From: Ophiodon elongatus
Taxonomy: Eukaryota > Chordata > Actinopteri > Perciformes > Hexagrammidae
Direction: 5' to 3'
Length of the DNA: 64,000 bases
NCBI GenBank assembly: GCA_016806645.1
Contig: JACSYO010001625.1
Coordinates: 30,001 to 94,000 of the forward strand
The notes beneath the pieces were generated by a model. It had not been told where the DNA came from and did not search any database. It saw only the letters and a program-made list of their open reading frames with translations. Below, piece after piece: positions 1 to 10,597 of this stretch. A program made the translations under genes and the position numbers. Each line of letters begins with the position of its first letter. Within the stretch, counting starts at the first letter, position 1.

Positions 1-267
1 AAAGCCGGCGGCTATTTGGTTACGGGCTTTGTATTTGTCCGGGACCTCTCTCGGAACACCTATATCGTCAATATCGAACGAGGTGGCAAGCAGCTCTCTG
101 TGACGTCTATGTAATGCCCGGTTACGGGGATTCCTTATTTTCATGAGGTCTCGGGTCTGTTTGTTTAACGGGATCATTGACATGGGCAGAATCAGACTGA
201 CCACGGCGCAAACGCCTGCCCAATTCTTAGGGAGGTGGTCTCTAAGTATTCTGTCACTGCAGTACCG
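1..267 (-). pseudogene. Retroviral env fragment, surface/transmembrane junction
   Basis: A minus-strand frame is open from about 267 to the window edge, with no stop in roughly 88 codons. Its features match the end of the surface subunit of fish endogenous Env proteins: a Cys-bearing segment with CSDRIL, then PKNWAGVCAVVSLILP, a basic stretch where a furin-type site is usual, and finally a motif like VPREVPDKYKARNQIAAGF at the edge. In related fish Env proteins this last motif lies at the start of the transmembrane subunit. A stop in this frame lies just upstream and the preceding Env segment is in another frame, so the gene is frameshifted. The rest of the transmembrane subunit is outside the window. 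Confidence 0.65.
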
Positions 268-400
268 CCACACGGCTGCGTGAGCCGTGGTTGAAAACGT
301 TGTCTGTCACGTATCCCTCTCCTGCTGTTATGTCAAGGGTGGTGGAACAGTCTGTCAGGGTTCCAACTTCTTCTGTCCCCTGCACGCTATGCAAACAGGT

Positions 401-1568
401 CTAGTTGCCAGAGTAGTAGGTGAATTTCGGGGGTGTTACTGAGGGCATTGCCGGGAATAGCAAGTTCAGGGTAGTACAGTTGTGGCCTGTCTGACCATTT
501 TTAAAGAGGGATAGCATACATTTGAAACCCTCTGGATCATTACTGGGCTTTAAAGCGAAGAGCACGTGGCCAGCTGAGGTCGTGCTCTGGCACACACACA
601 CCAAACAGTAAGGTTGCTTCAGGTCTTTGGCTGTGTACAGTAACCAATCAAGCCATTGGTTTACCTGTGCATAGCCCGTTTCTGTAGCTATGGTTAGTCT
701 TACTGAGGAAATGTTTAGGTATTTTATTAATGGCGGAGGGGTGGGGGACGTTATCATTGGTGGCGCCATTGTAGCTCCGGATACAGCCATCACTGGGGAA
801 GCTGGGGTGGTTGAGTCAGACAGTCAGGGTAACCGCCCACAAGGGGTCAGTTACTGATTTATCCACTTGTTTATAGTTTCCTGTCATGGCTAGTCGTGGC
901 GACGCTATCGTCAAGGTGACGGTGTTACAACGGGGCCAAATGATGCTTTGCCAGGGGCAGGTTTGTAATGGTCCGATTAGGGCTATCTGGCCATCCCGCC
1001 GATGCTCAGGGTTTCCATTTCCGTGGGAATTGGTGTGGGCAAAAACATAGAGCCATTTCCAGTGCATAGGTACTTGTGGTTTCTGGCCGTCGTAGTTATC
1101 TCGTCCCATTATAATTTTAATGCCGCGACTGGACAACCCCCGGACATGCATAAATTAAAACGAGCCACGCAGGGTGTTCCCGTCATGCATTTCACCTTGA
1201 TCTGGGGTTGAGGTAAATACATGTTTTGCTTTGTTCAGTGGTGCACTTTCATTTGATCCCGTCCCTGTCTACATTCTGTTGGTGTGCTGTCGCTATTGTT
1301 GCTAATTGTGGTTGTGTTTGACAGTAATTTGTCTGCTTTGGGCAGCTTCCTTAATTGTCCTTCCCACCATAAGAGTGGAAAAACTGAGGCATGTAAAGAA
1401 CGCAGCCCCTAACCAGAATCTCGGTGAGGTAAAACCACACCGCTTTCTGAACCTTCTCCTCTCGGGATCCTCCATCCTAACTAAACTTTTATCAGCCAAA
1501 TCTTTTAATGTTTGTTGGAGTGATCTGGTTGGCGGATCTGAGCTTGACAATGAGTCAAATGGTGCCAC
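401..1568 (-). pseudogene. Retroviral env, leader and surface part (broken)
   Basis: Three open segments at 1302-1568, 816-1151 and 401-793 follow the integrase and precede the env junction fragment. The first has a charged N-terminal stretch and then a hydrophobic segment (FWLGAAFFTCLSF) and would serve as the Env leader peptide. The last contains a Cys-rich motif (CLVCVC) and a possible N-glycosylation site (HNCTT), as expected of a retroviral surface protein. The segments lie in two frames with stops between them, so no intact Env can be made. Identification rests mainly on position and general character; the frame relations at the joins are uncertain. Confidence 0.6.
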
Positions 1569-2049
1569 TTAGTTTTGGTGTGACCTCTTACCTGTAGGAA
1601 GTGTGAAGTCTTTGCAACGACTTCAAACGACCCAGTCCACCGTGGCTCAGTCCACTTTCAACCTTACCCAGTCACCTGGTTCCGCTGATGACACGTTCTC
1701 ATCAGCTGGTGTCTGGTTGGCTCTTTCAATCTGTGTAGACAAAACTCCAAGCTGATCAGATAACTTTGCAAAATATTCTGACTCTACTTGAAATATGTCC
1801 AGTATAGGACTGTCTCCCAACTCTGTCTGGACCCGGCATGGGTCTCCCCGTCATCAACTCATGAGTAGAGAGGAATGTTTGCCCTCCTTGTGAGGATCTC
1901 ATGGACATTAGTGCTAGAGGCAAAGCATCTAACCAGGTGAGTTTGGTCCTGTAACATATCTTAGCTATTTTAGACTCAATGGTCTGATTAGCTCTCTCGA
2001 CTATACCCTGTGACTGTGGGTGATAGACTGATCCATGTGAGTGTTATGC

Positions 2050-2710
2050 CTAGATACTTCTCAACTTCTTGTTAGTGTTTGTTTGCAAAATGTGTGCCAT
2101 TGTCAGCTCTGATTCTTCTGGGAACTCCATATCTTGGTATGAGCTCGTTCTTCAACCATTTGACAACTGTCTTGGTGTCGTCTTTTCTGCAGGGGATGGC
2201 TTCAACCCATCGGGTGTATCTGTCCACCATTACAAGTAGGAATCTGTATCCTTTTACAGTTTTCTGCTCACATGTCTGTATAGTCAATACAGATTTCTTT
2301 GAAGGGAGCATCTGGAACTGGAAATGCTCCTTGAGGGGATTTGTAAGGTCTTTTCAGGCTGAAATTATTACAGATGGGACATTCCTGGTGGTATAGGCTG
2401 ACTAATTATTTCATATATGGATGCCACCATAGTCTGGAAACTTCTTCTTCAGTTCTTTTGGGGTTGACATAAGGGCCATGAGCTTGCTTGATTATACCTT
2501 AGCACAGTCTTGTTGGTGCCACAAGTCTTCCATAATGTGATCTCCACAGTCCTTTCTGTGTTGCTCCCGTTTGTGACCATTGGTTCTGTTCATATACACC
2601 TGCTTCTTTCTGCATCAGTTTGTCTTCAATTTCCAGTGTTGGCAGTTCTGGTGTTGCAATGGCTGTCATTTGTTTTGTATAACCTCCAGCTTTCTTCTGC
2701 TGTGTCATTT
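2050..2710 (-). pseudogene. Retroviral integrase (frameshifted)
   Basis: The upstream part (2499-2708) matches the linker and start of the integrase N-terminal domain, including GLWRSHYGRLVAPTRLC. The core (2072-2311) contains VKGYRFLLVMVDRYTRWVEA and RADNGTHFANKH, the second of which carries the second catalytic Asp of the DD(E) triad. The first catalytic Asp context (IDYTDM) is present but in a different frame ahead of the core, so a frameshift separates it from the core. The third acidic residue is not seen in frame. The protein would join viral DNA to the host genome; this copy cannot. Confidence 0.8.
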
Positions 2711-2848
2711 CCTTGAGCTACTGATGTTTGTGATTTCTGATGTCCTTTGCATTTCATCACTGCTACTCTGGTTGGTAGTAGAATGGCTTTAACTAAGCGT
2801 TATAGTAGCTCTTTGTTTGACAGGTGTTTGCTGTTAGAAAACTTCTTC

Positions 2849-3238
2849 TCATCCATTGTGGTCCATCCACATGTACTGCGCCATGTGCATACGCTGAGTC
2901 CCTATATATATATTTACTGTGTGGCCTTCTGCATATTCCAGAGCTTTTGTTAATGCCATTACTTCAGCTAGTTGTGCTGAAGCTGGTTGTGGGATGATGG
3001 CTGCTTCAATGGTGACATGCTTTTTCCCTTTTTGTTGTATGATAGAGTACGCAGCTACGTTTCCTTCTCCTTTTGTGGCAGCTTCATCAGTGAATGGAAT
3101 CATTTCTGGTTTGTCCAGAGGGGTTGTTTCTAGATCAGTCCTGATTTTGAGCTTTGTTGCCACTGCTTCACAGTTGTGAGGTATGTTTTCATCCATTATC
3201 AGACCTTCTGCCATGTTGATTGGTTCATGGGCAAACAT
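2849..3238 (-). pseudogene. Retroviral RNase H domain (catalytic residue lost)
   Basis: This 129-codon open segment lies between reverse transcriptase and integrase, the expected place. It holds the first catalytic Asp (IPFTDEAATKG) and the Glu-bearing helix (QLAEVMALTKALE). The third position, usually an Asp-Ser/Thr pair after NIY, reads NIYIGTQ, so the Asp is replaced by Gly. RNase H would degrade RNA in the RNA-DNA hybrid during reverse transcription. With one metal-binding Asp missing and the frame closed downstream, it should be inactive. Confidence 0.8.
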
Positions 3239-3557
3239 TGTGTGGCTGTTGTAGTGTTTTGGAGATCTTGGCTTGTCTTCCTGCAGTCATGGTGAATGCA
3301 CTTGAGAGATAGGCGAGGACGCCATGTTCGGTGTTGATTTTGAGTTCATGACACATTACCACGTGTGCAGGTTTTTCAATTGATTTTTTTCAGGGCTGCT
3401 AGATGTCTTGTGCATCCTGTTTCTCCTCTTTCAATGTGATCCAGTTTTGAGCTGTAGTACATCAATGTTCTCCTACCTCCCTTCTTTTTTCTGGAACAAT
3501 ACTGCGGATACCATCCCATTTGTTTCAGAAACATCCAAGTGGAATGGTTTAGTGTAG

Positions 3558-4721
3558 TCAGGAGTAGCGAGATGTGATGCTTGACCTAGCTCTTGGTTTG
3601 GTTTTAGTGAAGGCTTCTTGTGTCCAATTTAGAGGTGCTTTCATGTTGCGGTTTCCGACTTCTGATAGGAGGTCTCTGAGTGGCTGTGTGAGGGTGGTGT
3701 AGCCAGGAATGTAATGTCTGCTGTAGCCTGTAAGGCCAAGGAATGAGAGCATTTCTTGTACATTTGTTGCACTTAGAATGGCGGATTTTTGGCCAGCTGA
3801 GAGAACAGGAATCACCCGAAATCATTCTTCCCAGGAATGAGACAGATTTTCTTACAATTTTGGTCTTTGCTTTCTTTACTTTGTAGCCTGTGTTTGATAG
3901 CAGGGTGAGTAGTTCTTTTGTGACTTGTAGACATGCTTCAGCTGTTGGTGCTGCCAGTAGTAAATTCTCAACATACTGGATGAGGATGACGTCTTGTGGC
4001 AGGTGTAATGGTGCCAAGTCTTTCTTGAGGGCAGCGTTGAACAGGCCTGGGCTGTCTTTGTAGCCTTGGGGCATTCTTGAGTAGGTGTATTGATGTCCTT
4101 CAAATGTGAATGAGAACATGTCTTTTTCCTTCATTCAATGGTAAACAGAAGAATGCGTTTGCCCGTTTTGGTGATAGGCTGGCTAATGCCACGTATGGAT
4201 CAGGAACTGAAATGTTCTGAGTGGTTGTTGATTGATGGCTCATGTACCATTCTCCATCCTTTATTTCCTGCCTTGGGAACTGATAGGATGGGTGTGTTCC
4301 AGTTGGAGTAGCTGTCAATCAATACTCCTGCTTGGTACAGTTCATTAATGGTTTCTCTGATTCCATCTTTTTGTTCTGGCTTTAGGGGATATTGGGACCT
4401 CCATATTGGGTCCTGCATTGGCTTGAGTGTCATAGTGACATTATGCTGTGTGGTGTGGCCAACATCATAGTCTCCTTGTGACCATATTTGGGGTGGGACT
4501 TCTTCCAGCATTGGGTCGGTCTGAGGATAATTGGTGTGCTCTCTGCCATGGTGTCTTGATAGGTCTATTTGTTCCAATAGACCTGTGGAGTTGGAGTGTT
4601 GCATGATTTTCCAGTGTGTTCCATCCTCAGTGTGAAAGAGGAATGGTGATTTTGTTAGCATCCATTTTGCTTTGGAGGCCATGTTCATCATAGGACCTAT
4701 TGTGCGTGCTTCATGTCCCAC
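3558..4721 (-). pseudogene. Retroviral reverse transcriptase (YVDD-type box degraded)
   Basis: Segments in different frames (4200-4721, 4100-4318, 3604-4134, 3558-3815) cover the fingers, palm and connection of a retroviral reverse transcriptase. Landmarks are YPLKPEQKDGIRETINEL, the NTPILSVPKAG strand, WRMVHE, ANAFFCLPL and YSRMPQGYKDSPGLF. The catalytic box that should read Y-V-D-D reads YVEN, so both polymerase aspartates of this box are changed. FLGRMISG and later PLRDLLSEV mark the thumb and connection. At least three frame changes break the region. Confidence 0.88.
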
Positions 4722-5150
4722 CCCTACGAGTAGGGTGATGTGGGGGACAGAGTTGGGTCCTAATGCATGCCAGAGTCTTTGTTGGGGGTTCAGTAGGCAT
4801 TCAGCAGCAACTCCTTCTTCACCAATGATGATAGCACTACTTCTGAGAGTTTCTGTTTCACCCTCCTTTTTCTCATACCGTGCTTGTTGGTAAGCGTCAT
4901 CATCTTTTGTGGTGCCGTATGTACAATGATAGGGGTCTTCAGGAGGGATGTTGCGTCAATAGCCATGCCTTCCAGTCCATGAAAGCTTTGACGATGCCTG
5001 GAGCCTCAGGTGTCTCTGGATCGAGTCTTGTCTAGTAGAGTCTTGTGGACGGAGCAGCGTGTGGTGCTGTCGGGGGCCATGAACATTATCCTGTGACCGT
5101 TAGTCTGAGGTCCCAGTATGAGACCTCCTGGAGCTGTCATGTAGATTCCA

Positions 5151-5659
5151 TCAGGTGTGCAATACACTGATTCCTAATTTTCTCAGTAGATCTCTTCCTG
5201 CTAGATCTATGGGCGTGGTGGGGGCATGTAAAAAGGAGTGTTTGATTATTGTACTGTTGACTTCAGTTCTTAAAGCTTTGGTGTAATGTTTTTGTGGTTT
5301 TCCCGAGTACCCTATCACCATCAACGATTCTTGAGAGAGAGGGGGGGTGTTCGGTGATGAAGTTCTGCGATGCAAGATGCAGAGGCACCGGTATCCACCA
5401 TCAAGTCGTTCTTCTCTCCCTCAATGGCACAGGTGATGATGGGTTCCATGCCTAGTGGTACAGTCACCCCTATGCCTGGGTCCTCATCAATAGTCTTCTT
5501 CTTGCTCCCAGGCTCTGGCTGGCAGCTGAAGGGCATGGGGGATGTTGGGTCTTCCTCTTCCTCTGAACTGTCCTCTGTCTCTGTGGTAGCCTTGGCCTCC
5601 ATTTTGCTGATTCTGTGGGGCACTTCTGCAGTCTCTGGCCCAGAGTCCGTCTCTTCCAC
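5151..5659 (-). pseudogene. Retroviral aspartic protease
   Basis: The catalytic loop reads LMVDTGASASC in the frame ending at 5321, directly after the gag zinc knuckle. A second segment (5151-5375) in another frame supplies the C-terminal part, including DLAGRDLLRKLGI, a strand-and-helix motif typical of retroviral proteases. The frame change within the protease and its overlap with the end of gag suggest it was made by frameshift or readthrough in the parent virus. As it stands the two halves are out of frame. The role is cleavage of Gag and Gag-Pol polyproteins. Confidence 0.8.
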
Positions 5660-7607
5660 AGTTGTGGCAGCCTGTTGTTCTTAAGTTCCCTCGGGATTGG
5701 AAACCTCCTCTTCCTTTGTAGGGAGCTCTTTGGGTCCACTGAGTGTCTTGTTGGACCAGTGCATCTGCTTCTTTTTGTGCCAATGCCTGGCTCACTGCGT
5801 CCTGGATTTGGATGGCGAGGTCACTCACGGCGGCCATTTGTTTCTTGGGCTTGGCTTGGGCCGCTGCAGTGTCTTTCTCTGCCAACTGCATTTTGAGCAG
5901 TCTGAGTTCCATAGCTGTCTTTCCATCTTGTTCTTGCTCTTGCTTCTCCATGTATATCTTTGTTTGGTGGGTGACGTTGTCTTTCCAGAGGTTATCAATC
6001 AGGTTGGCCAGACCCACTGTTTCTCTGAGTTTGGTCTCAACAAGTGAGGGCAGCCCTTGTATGACTGCATTTTTCCACAGAGCTTTGGTTGTTTGATCAG
6101 TGTCATGGTGGGGTCCTGTGGCTGCTTCCCATGAGTCTGCAGCTCTTGAGGTATGTCTGTGATTCTTCTCCTGTCTGGTGCTTGATCCCACTGAGGCTGG
6201 AGAGGTTAGGGGTGTGAGGCCAATTAATTCTGATGGCATTGTTCAATGTTCCTGCAATGTGGGTGAGGGGCTCGTGGTCACTTGGGCATCTCTTTGTACT
6301 GCGACGCTTTCCAGTAGGCTGGAGCACTGGGTGAGGAGAGATCTCATGTCTCCTAGAGCCAAAGTGTGTCCTGCTGTCAGGGTATTCAAGGCTCTCAGCC
6401 ATGGTCCGCCTCCGTCTGCGAGTGAGGGTAGTTTCTCGACCATCATCTGGGTGTCTGTCATGCCGACTGGTTGGTATTGCTGCTGTCCATTGGGCAGTGT
6501 CAGAAGAGGGGCTTAGAAGACTGGAGGGGCCTGCACTGGTAACTCACGTGACTCCTGGCTCTGAGGTTATGCTCGTGCTGGGCTATAGTGCCGTTGTCTC
6601 GCACTAGTGTGAGATGGTCTGAGATCTGGACTGTCCTCGAAATGGTAGGTCGAGGGGTCTCTGGGGTCCTGCATGGAGAGGTCCTGGTGTCGCTTGGTCT
6701 TCCACTGGTTCGGCACGGTGGTCGGGCAGACTCTGGGGTGGGGAGTCCTTCGCCTCTGCGGGATGGGGGGTGGCCAGTCAACTTTCACTTCATTCCAGTT
6801 GGGGCCGCTTAGGTTGAGCCTGTGCGCCATCCTAGGTCAAACCCTTCTGTGGCTGCAGGGGTTGAGGTGTGTCCTCCAGATCCTGGTCCTACTGAATGGA
6901 GAGATGGGTTTGGGCTTCCTTGTTGGCTGGCTGCTTGTCCGTTGTTCCATCCTTCAGGTGTTTCGTCACTGAGGGTGTCTTTGTGCTGTGAGTGCCCACA
7001 GCATGATCAGTCAGTGTTGAATTCACATCCAGCGTTCCTCTTACTTCCAGTATAGGTGCCTGTATCTGGGGTCCAAAAGGATTTCCTGCTGCATTGGGCG
7101 GGTTTTTTTTAAGGGTGGTGAGGGATGGATAGATAGTACTCTCTTCTTCCATTGTCTTTTTGTCTGACCCATGCTGGTGTAGTTTTGGCTGTGGCCTCTG
7201 GGGCTGGAGGTGGCGCTGTGGGGAAATCTGCAACAGCAGTGGCTCAACATGTGAGTGACTTTTATTCTGTTCATTCCTTCTACCACTTGTCTTCCGATTG
7301 CTAAATCTTTTTGTGCTTCCTGTATCTGGTCCGGTCTGGCTCTAAACCGTCCTCATCTTTCATTCTTCACTTCAGCCATCTCAAGTCTCTGGTTAAGGAT
7401 CTTCAACAGAGTTTGTCTCTGTTCTTTAGTGGGGAGGGTTGTATGTGATTGGTTCATCAGTCCTTCTTTTTTCCATTTGAAAATGCGCTTTCTTCTTTTC
7501 TCAGCCTTTTTTCTGTCTTGGGGTGTGGTGACATCATCGATCTTCTTGCATAGCACATCAATCCATGCAGAGGTGGTTGGAGGGGTAGTCATCTTGGGGT
7601 CTGACAA
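5487..7607 (-). pseudogene. Retroviral gag (matrix, capsid, nucleocapsid)
   Basis: The likely start is the ATG at 7607 (open to 7353), whose first 84 codons look like a basic matrix domain (KKAEKRRKRIFKWKKEG). A proline-rich middle follows in other frames (6500-7286). The capsid major homology region lies across 6103-6239 (KHQTGEESQTYLK), with one frame change. The long frame 5487-6239 covers the capsid end, a coiled-coil-like segment and the nucleocapsid. The single zinc knuckle reads CHNCGRDGLWARDC. The spacing fits C-X2-C-X4-H-X4-C, but the His ligand is Leu, so zinc binding should be impaired. Gag would form the virion core. Confidence 0.8.
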
Positions 7608-8765
7608 TGTGCTTACAGATGTGCCTAGAGTGTGTGTGGGGGTGTAGGTGTGGTGAAAAAACAGTGGCGGGAAACAATAATCACAGAGCTTAATAAACTT
7701 CTGAATATATCTATCTTGGGTAAACTCTCGATCAATGCTTCACTCTACCACAAGATGTCAGTTTATTTTTTTATTCCCTTCCGGCCGCCATTTTGTAACT
7801 CCCTCAACCACGTATCTTGTATGCCATTTTGTAACGTGTTTTATGTTTGTCCTCTTGGCCTCCATTTTGTAACTTCCTCAATTCTTCTTTGTTCTCCCTG
7901 ATTCAAGCTTCACTCTTTTCTAAGTGATTTTACAATTTTAACAACATAACACTCATAACAACACACTCATAACGTTCTTTTCAACTGGTCTTTTCTGTAT
8001 TGTAAATTTATTCCGATAATTTAATTGTCTAGCTTCCTGTGTCTTTTCTAATTTAATCTCTTCTAGCCTTTAAACAGTGCCTGTCCAGCTGGTCGGGAGA
8101 TAATCACGGCGCCACAATACCACTACTCTCCGGCGGTTGCATCTATCTCCAGACAAGCTGGACAGATGTCCTCAGGCGTCGTCTTTTCCAAACTTTATTT
8201 TATTGTGCTTTCTAACAAAACCTAACAATCGTTATGGAGACAGACTGACAGTCGCCAAATTCTACGAACCGCTTCCCTTTTCTTACCGTCGACAACTTCT
8301 CCTAGTCCTAACAGGCCTCGGGGACTTAGTTCTGTTAAAAATTAATGCACTGTGCAATTACGTCTTGAGTCCTGACAAACTCTCGGTTTTCAGACTAAGA
8401 ACACCCAGCAGGCCTGGTACCTGTCGTAGGATTTCACACACACACACACACCTTTGTTTGAACAGTTGAATATTGTTACAGCACTCACTTCTACTATCGG
8501 ACAGCGCCAACACCGTAGGCAAGGATTTTCTTTCAAACTCCAGTGTACTCTATCACAACGCCATTCAAATATTTCAGTTAAATTATTTTATACGGCTAAT
8601 TTAGTTTACCTCTTCAGATCGCCTTCTCCACTCACACCTAAATGTCCTATGATAAACTACACAGGTTTCTGCTATACCTTTTCAAGATGGCACCTGTGTG
8701 AGCAGAGTAAGGAGATCATCTGCGGTGTCGAGCCAAATTCACTGATCCTTTTGTCGAGTCCTCTT
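7608..8765 (-). promoter_or_regulatory. Retroviral 5' leader with candidate splice donor
   Basis: This 1.1 kb stretch between the primer binding site and gag has no convincing coding sequence. On the minus strand near 8285-8300 it holds ACGGTAAGAAAAG, a good splice-donor consensus that could serve a subgenomic env message. Three imperfect repeats of a CCATTTTGTAAC-like element stand at about 7795, 7831 and 7862. A short AC run lies near 8437-8450. No PBS other than the one at 8766 is convincing. Confidence 0.4.
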
Positions 8766-8789
8766 CCAGATCACCGTCGAGGGTCACCA
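8766..8789 (-). other. Candidate primer binding site, tRNA-Trp-like
   Basis: On the minus strand this reads TGGTGACCC followed by TCGACGGTGATC. It is close to the complement of the vertebrate tRNA-Trp 3' end (TGGTGACCCCGACGTGAT), apart from two single-base differences that look like insertions. It lies just below a TG that could be the LTR edge, and about 1.16 kb ahead of gag, so it fits the polarity of the minus-strand retrovirus. Confidence 0.5.
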
Positions 8790-8792
8790 AAC

Positions 8793-9300
8793 TGTCGTGT
8801 TCAAAATTCTTCAGAGGACAAAAGGACGTCTTGGATAGATAGTTATAATAAAGCGTATTTAATTAAGTAAAAAACTTTGATACAGACGATGGTCTCAGCT
8901 GAGGTTTCGCAGGCTTCCGTGGTCCAGTCCACAATGCAATTCTTCCCATTCTTTCCCAGTGTTTTCCCACAGCACAGGCACATCCACGCCTCTTGGCACG
9001 TGATCCTCTCAGGTGCGTTCAATGTAACCAGTTATTTCTGTTACTTTCCACGAATCAATCTGGCGGTACAATGAGGTATTACACTTAATGCATTTCTTTA
9101 ATGAGCAGAGTTATAAGTTTGTTGATGATACTCTTAAATAGTCGTTATAAATAGTTGAAATGTCTTAAGGTTAAGGTGTTTATGGTCACTCCATTTCAGG
9201 AGTCCCTGGATACATTCACAGAAGAGCAGTTGCTCTTGATTGCTGATCATTATTCAGTGGTGGTTGGAGGAGATAAACATTAAAGAATCTATAAAATCAA
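8793..9300 (-). repeat. Probable 5' LTR of the minus-strand retrovirus (outer edge unknown)
   Basis: The LTR would begin next to the primer binding site at the TG of position 8793, ending in ACGACA on the minus strand. ATTAAA-type poly(A) signals and AT-rich TATA-like stretches occur on the minus strand between 8850 and 9150. The outer boundary cannot be fixed because the partner 3' LTR is off the window, and 9300 is only an upper limit set by the next element. Confidence 0.35.
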
Positions 9301-9336
9301 AATTAACTGAAATGGGATTCTCCAATTCCTACTGCT

Positions 9337-9778
9337 GTGTCTTTTCAGACTCATGGACTATCGTTTGAGCAACAGAAGGAGATTTTGCTGTTACAGATGG
9401 AACATGACCACATTAAACATGAATTGGAAACTAAAAAGCCGATCGAAATAGAGAATCAGTCGGCAAAGTTAAATGTGGAGGGATATTGTTTGTCTATGGG
9501 CAGAGATGAAATGGTGTCCAGGTCTGTCTTGAATCAATTTGATGTTAATAATTTGCGCTTGCTGCCACCATTTAATGAGGGATCCAGACATCATCTTTCT
9601 GCTGTTTAAACATGTCCCTAAGGCTAGAAATTGGCCCAATGCGGACTGTGCCCTGATGCTTCAGTATGTCCGCTTAGGGGACGCATAGGAAGCTTATTCA
9701 TCTTTTAAGTCTGGAGGATAGCTCTAGTCTGCGGTGCTTAAGGTGTATTGTAACCAAGTCAAACTGACGGGGAGAAAT
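9337..9778 (+). pseudogene. Gypsy-type gag fragment, first family
   Basis: The open segment 9337-9609 has a charged, helical N-terminal part and then FDVNNLRLLPPFNEG, the entry motif of a gag protein seen in many fish Ty3/gypsy elements. Downstream, in shifted frames, are NWPNADCALMLQYV and EAYSSF, which continue the same capsid-like fold. It stops abruptly near 9778, where a different LTR begins. The matching integrase of this family is probably the one at 13.0-14.4 kb, with the intervening DNA being later insertions; that linkage is inference. Confidence 0.6.
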
Positions 9779-10426
9779 GATTGGGTCCGCCGGACCGGTA
9801 ATGAGGTGCACGGGCCCTGATTAGGTGATAAAGGTGCACCTGCTGGGAAATCGGGTTGTTTTCTGTCTCCGCCGTCATGAGCGAGGGTGCTGAGACTCCG
9901 TCTACTTTCTCTCTCGCAACAACCCGAGACGTAGCATGGGGCCGCATTATACGGGCGTTGGGAGTTCAGTGTCTGGGAGGCATCCTGTACGGAGGGGATG
10001 ACTGTTTTTAGGTACGTATTTATAGTTGAATTGTTTTCATTATGTATTTGTGTGCTGGAGGAATTGGGTACAATGAAATATGTAATGTTGTATTTTATAG
10101 AGCTTCCTGAGCAGTGCACCCAATCGTAGCTGGGGTTTGTCGTCTTTGTTGGCAGTTATTTGTGATTAATTATGTTTTCGTTTTATTTTCTAGTTAGTGG
10201 GACGCTGCCTTGGTCTTTTGTTTGTTCTTTTTCTTTAAGTTGTTTGTGGTGCCTATCATGGCCCACCATCTGTGAACTCCTCCTGCCCGCCAAACCAGCT
10301 GTCACTGGTTAAACCAAATATTTATATTGTCCCAATAAAGAGTGCTATTTTCATAAGAACGCTGCCTCTTGTGTGTACTTGCCTTTACAGTGTTTGAACA
10401 AGGTCTCCGTGGCAACGGGGTGCTAC
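9779..10426 (+). repeat. Candidate 5' LTR of second gypsy-type element
   Basis: The interval sits between a broken gag and a gypsy primer binding site. It starts near TGATTGGGTCC, contains an AATAAA at about 10335 and ends with CTACA before the PBS. Its right end is well placed by the PBS. Its left end is a guess from where gag similarity stops. It does not match the LTR at 14453-14696. Confidence 0.45.
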
Positions 10427-10430
10427 AGTT

Positions 10431-10450
10431 TGGCGCTACGAGTAGGGTCC
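10431..10450 (+). other. Primer binding site of gypsy-type element
   Basis: TGGCGCTACGAGTAGGGTCC directly follows the LTR end. TGGCGC starts of this kind are usual in vertebrate gypsy elements. It is 148 bases ahead of the gag ATG at 10598. Confidence 0.55.
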
Positions 10451-10597
10451 AATTGGGCAGTGGCAGTTTGGTTGGGCCTAGTGCTGGAGGGGCAGGACTG
10501 TGGGAAGGCAATAGATTGTAGACCAAGGCAGTGGGTCTCATGAAGTCTACACAGCTAGGAGAGCCGGGGTCGTCAGCTGGAGTGGACGGTGTGAACT

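Larger units (their letters stand above)
1..8792 (-). mobile_element. Degenerate endogenous retrovirus (env-pol-gag, 3' end off window)
   Basis: Reading the minus strand from high to low coordinates gives a primer binding site, a long leader, gag (zinc knuckle), protease (DTG), reverse transcriptase, RNase H, integrase and env. This is the order of a simple orthoretrovirus. Every coding region is broken by frameshifts or stops, and several catalytic residues are lost, so the copy is dead. Env runs off the left edge, so the 3' LTR lies outside the window. The gag, pol and env styles resemble gamma/epsilon-like endogenous retroviruses of fish; the assignment to a genus is inference. The PBS gives an upstream limit near 8.79 kb, and the 5' LTR should lie just above it. 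Confidence 0.85.

Noticed and set aside
1306..1572. Plus-strand open frame opposite the Env leader
   Set aside because: Shadow of the minus-strand env frame; no independent support.
8098..8117. Alternative primer binding site (TGGCGCCGTGATT on minus strand)
   Set aside because: Matches no tRNA 3' end well (only partial similarity to tRNA-His) and would leave the better tRNA-Trp-like site unexplained.
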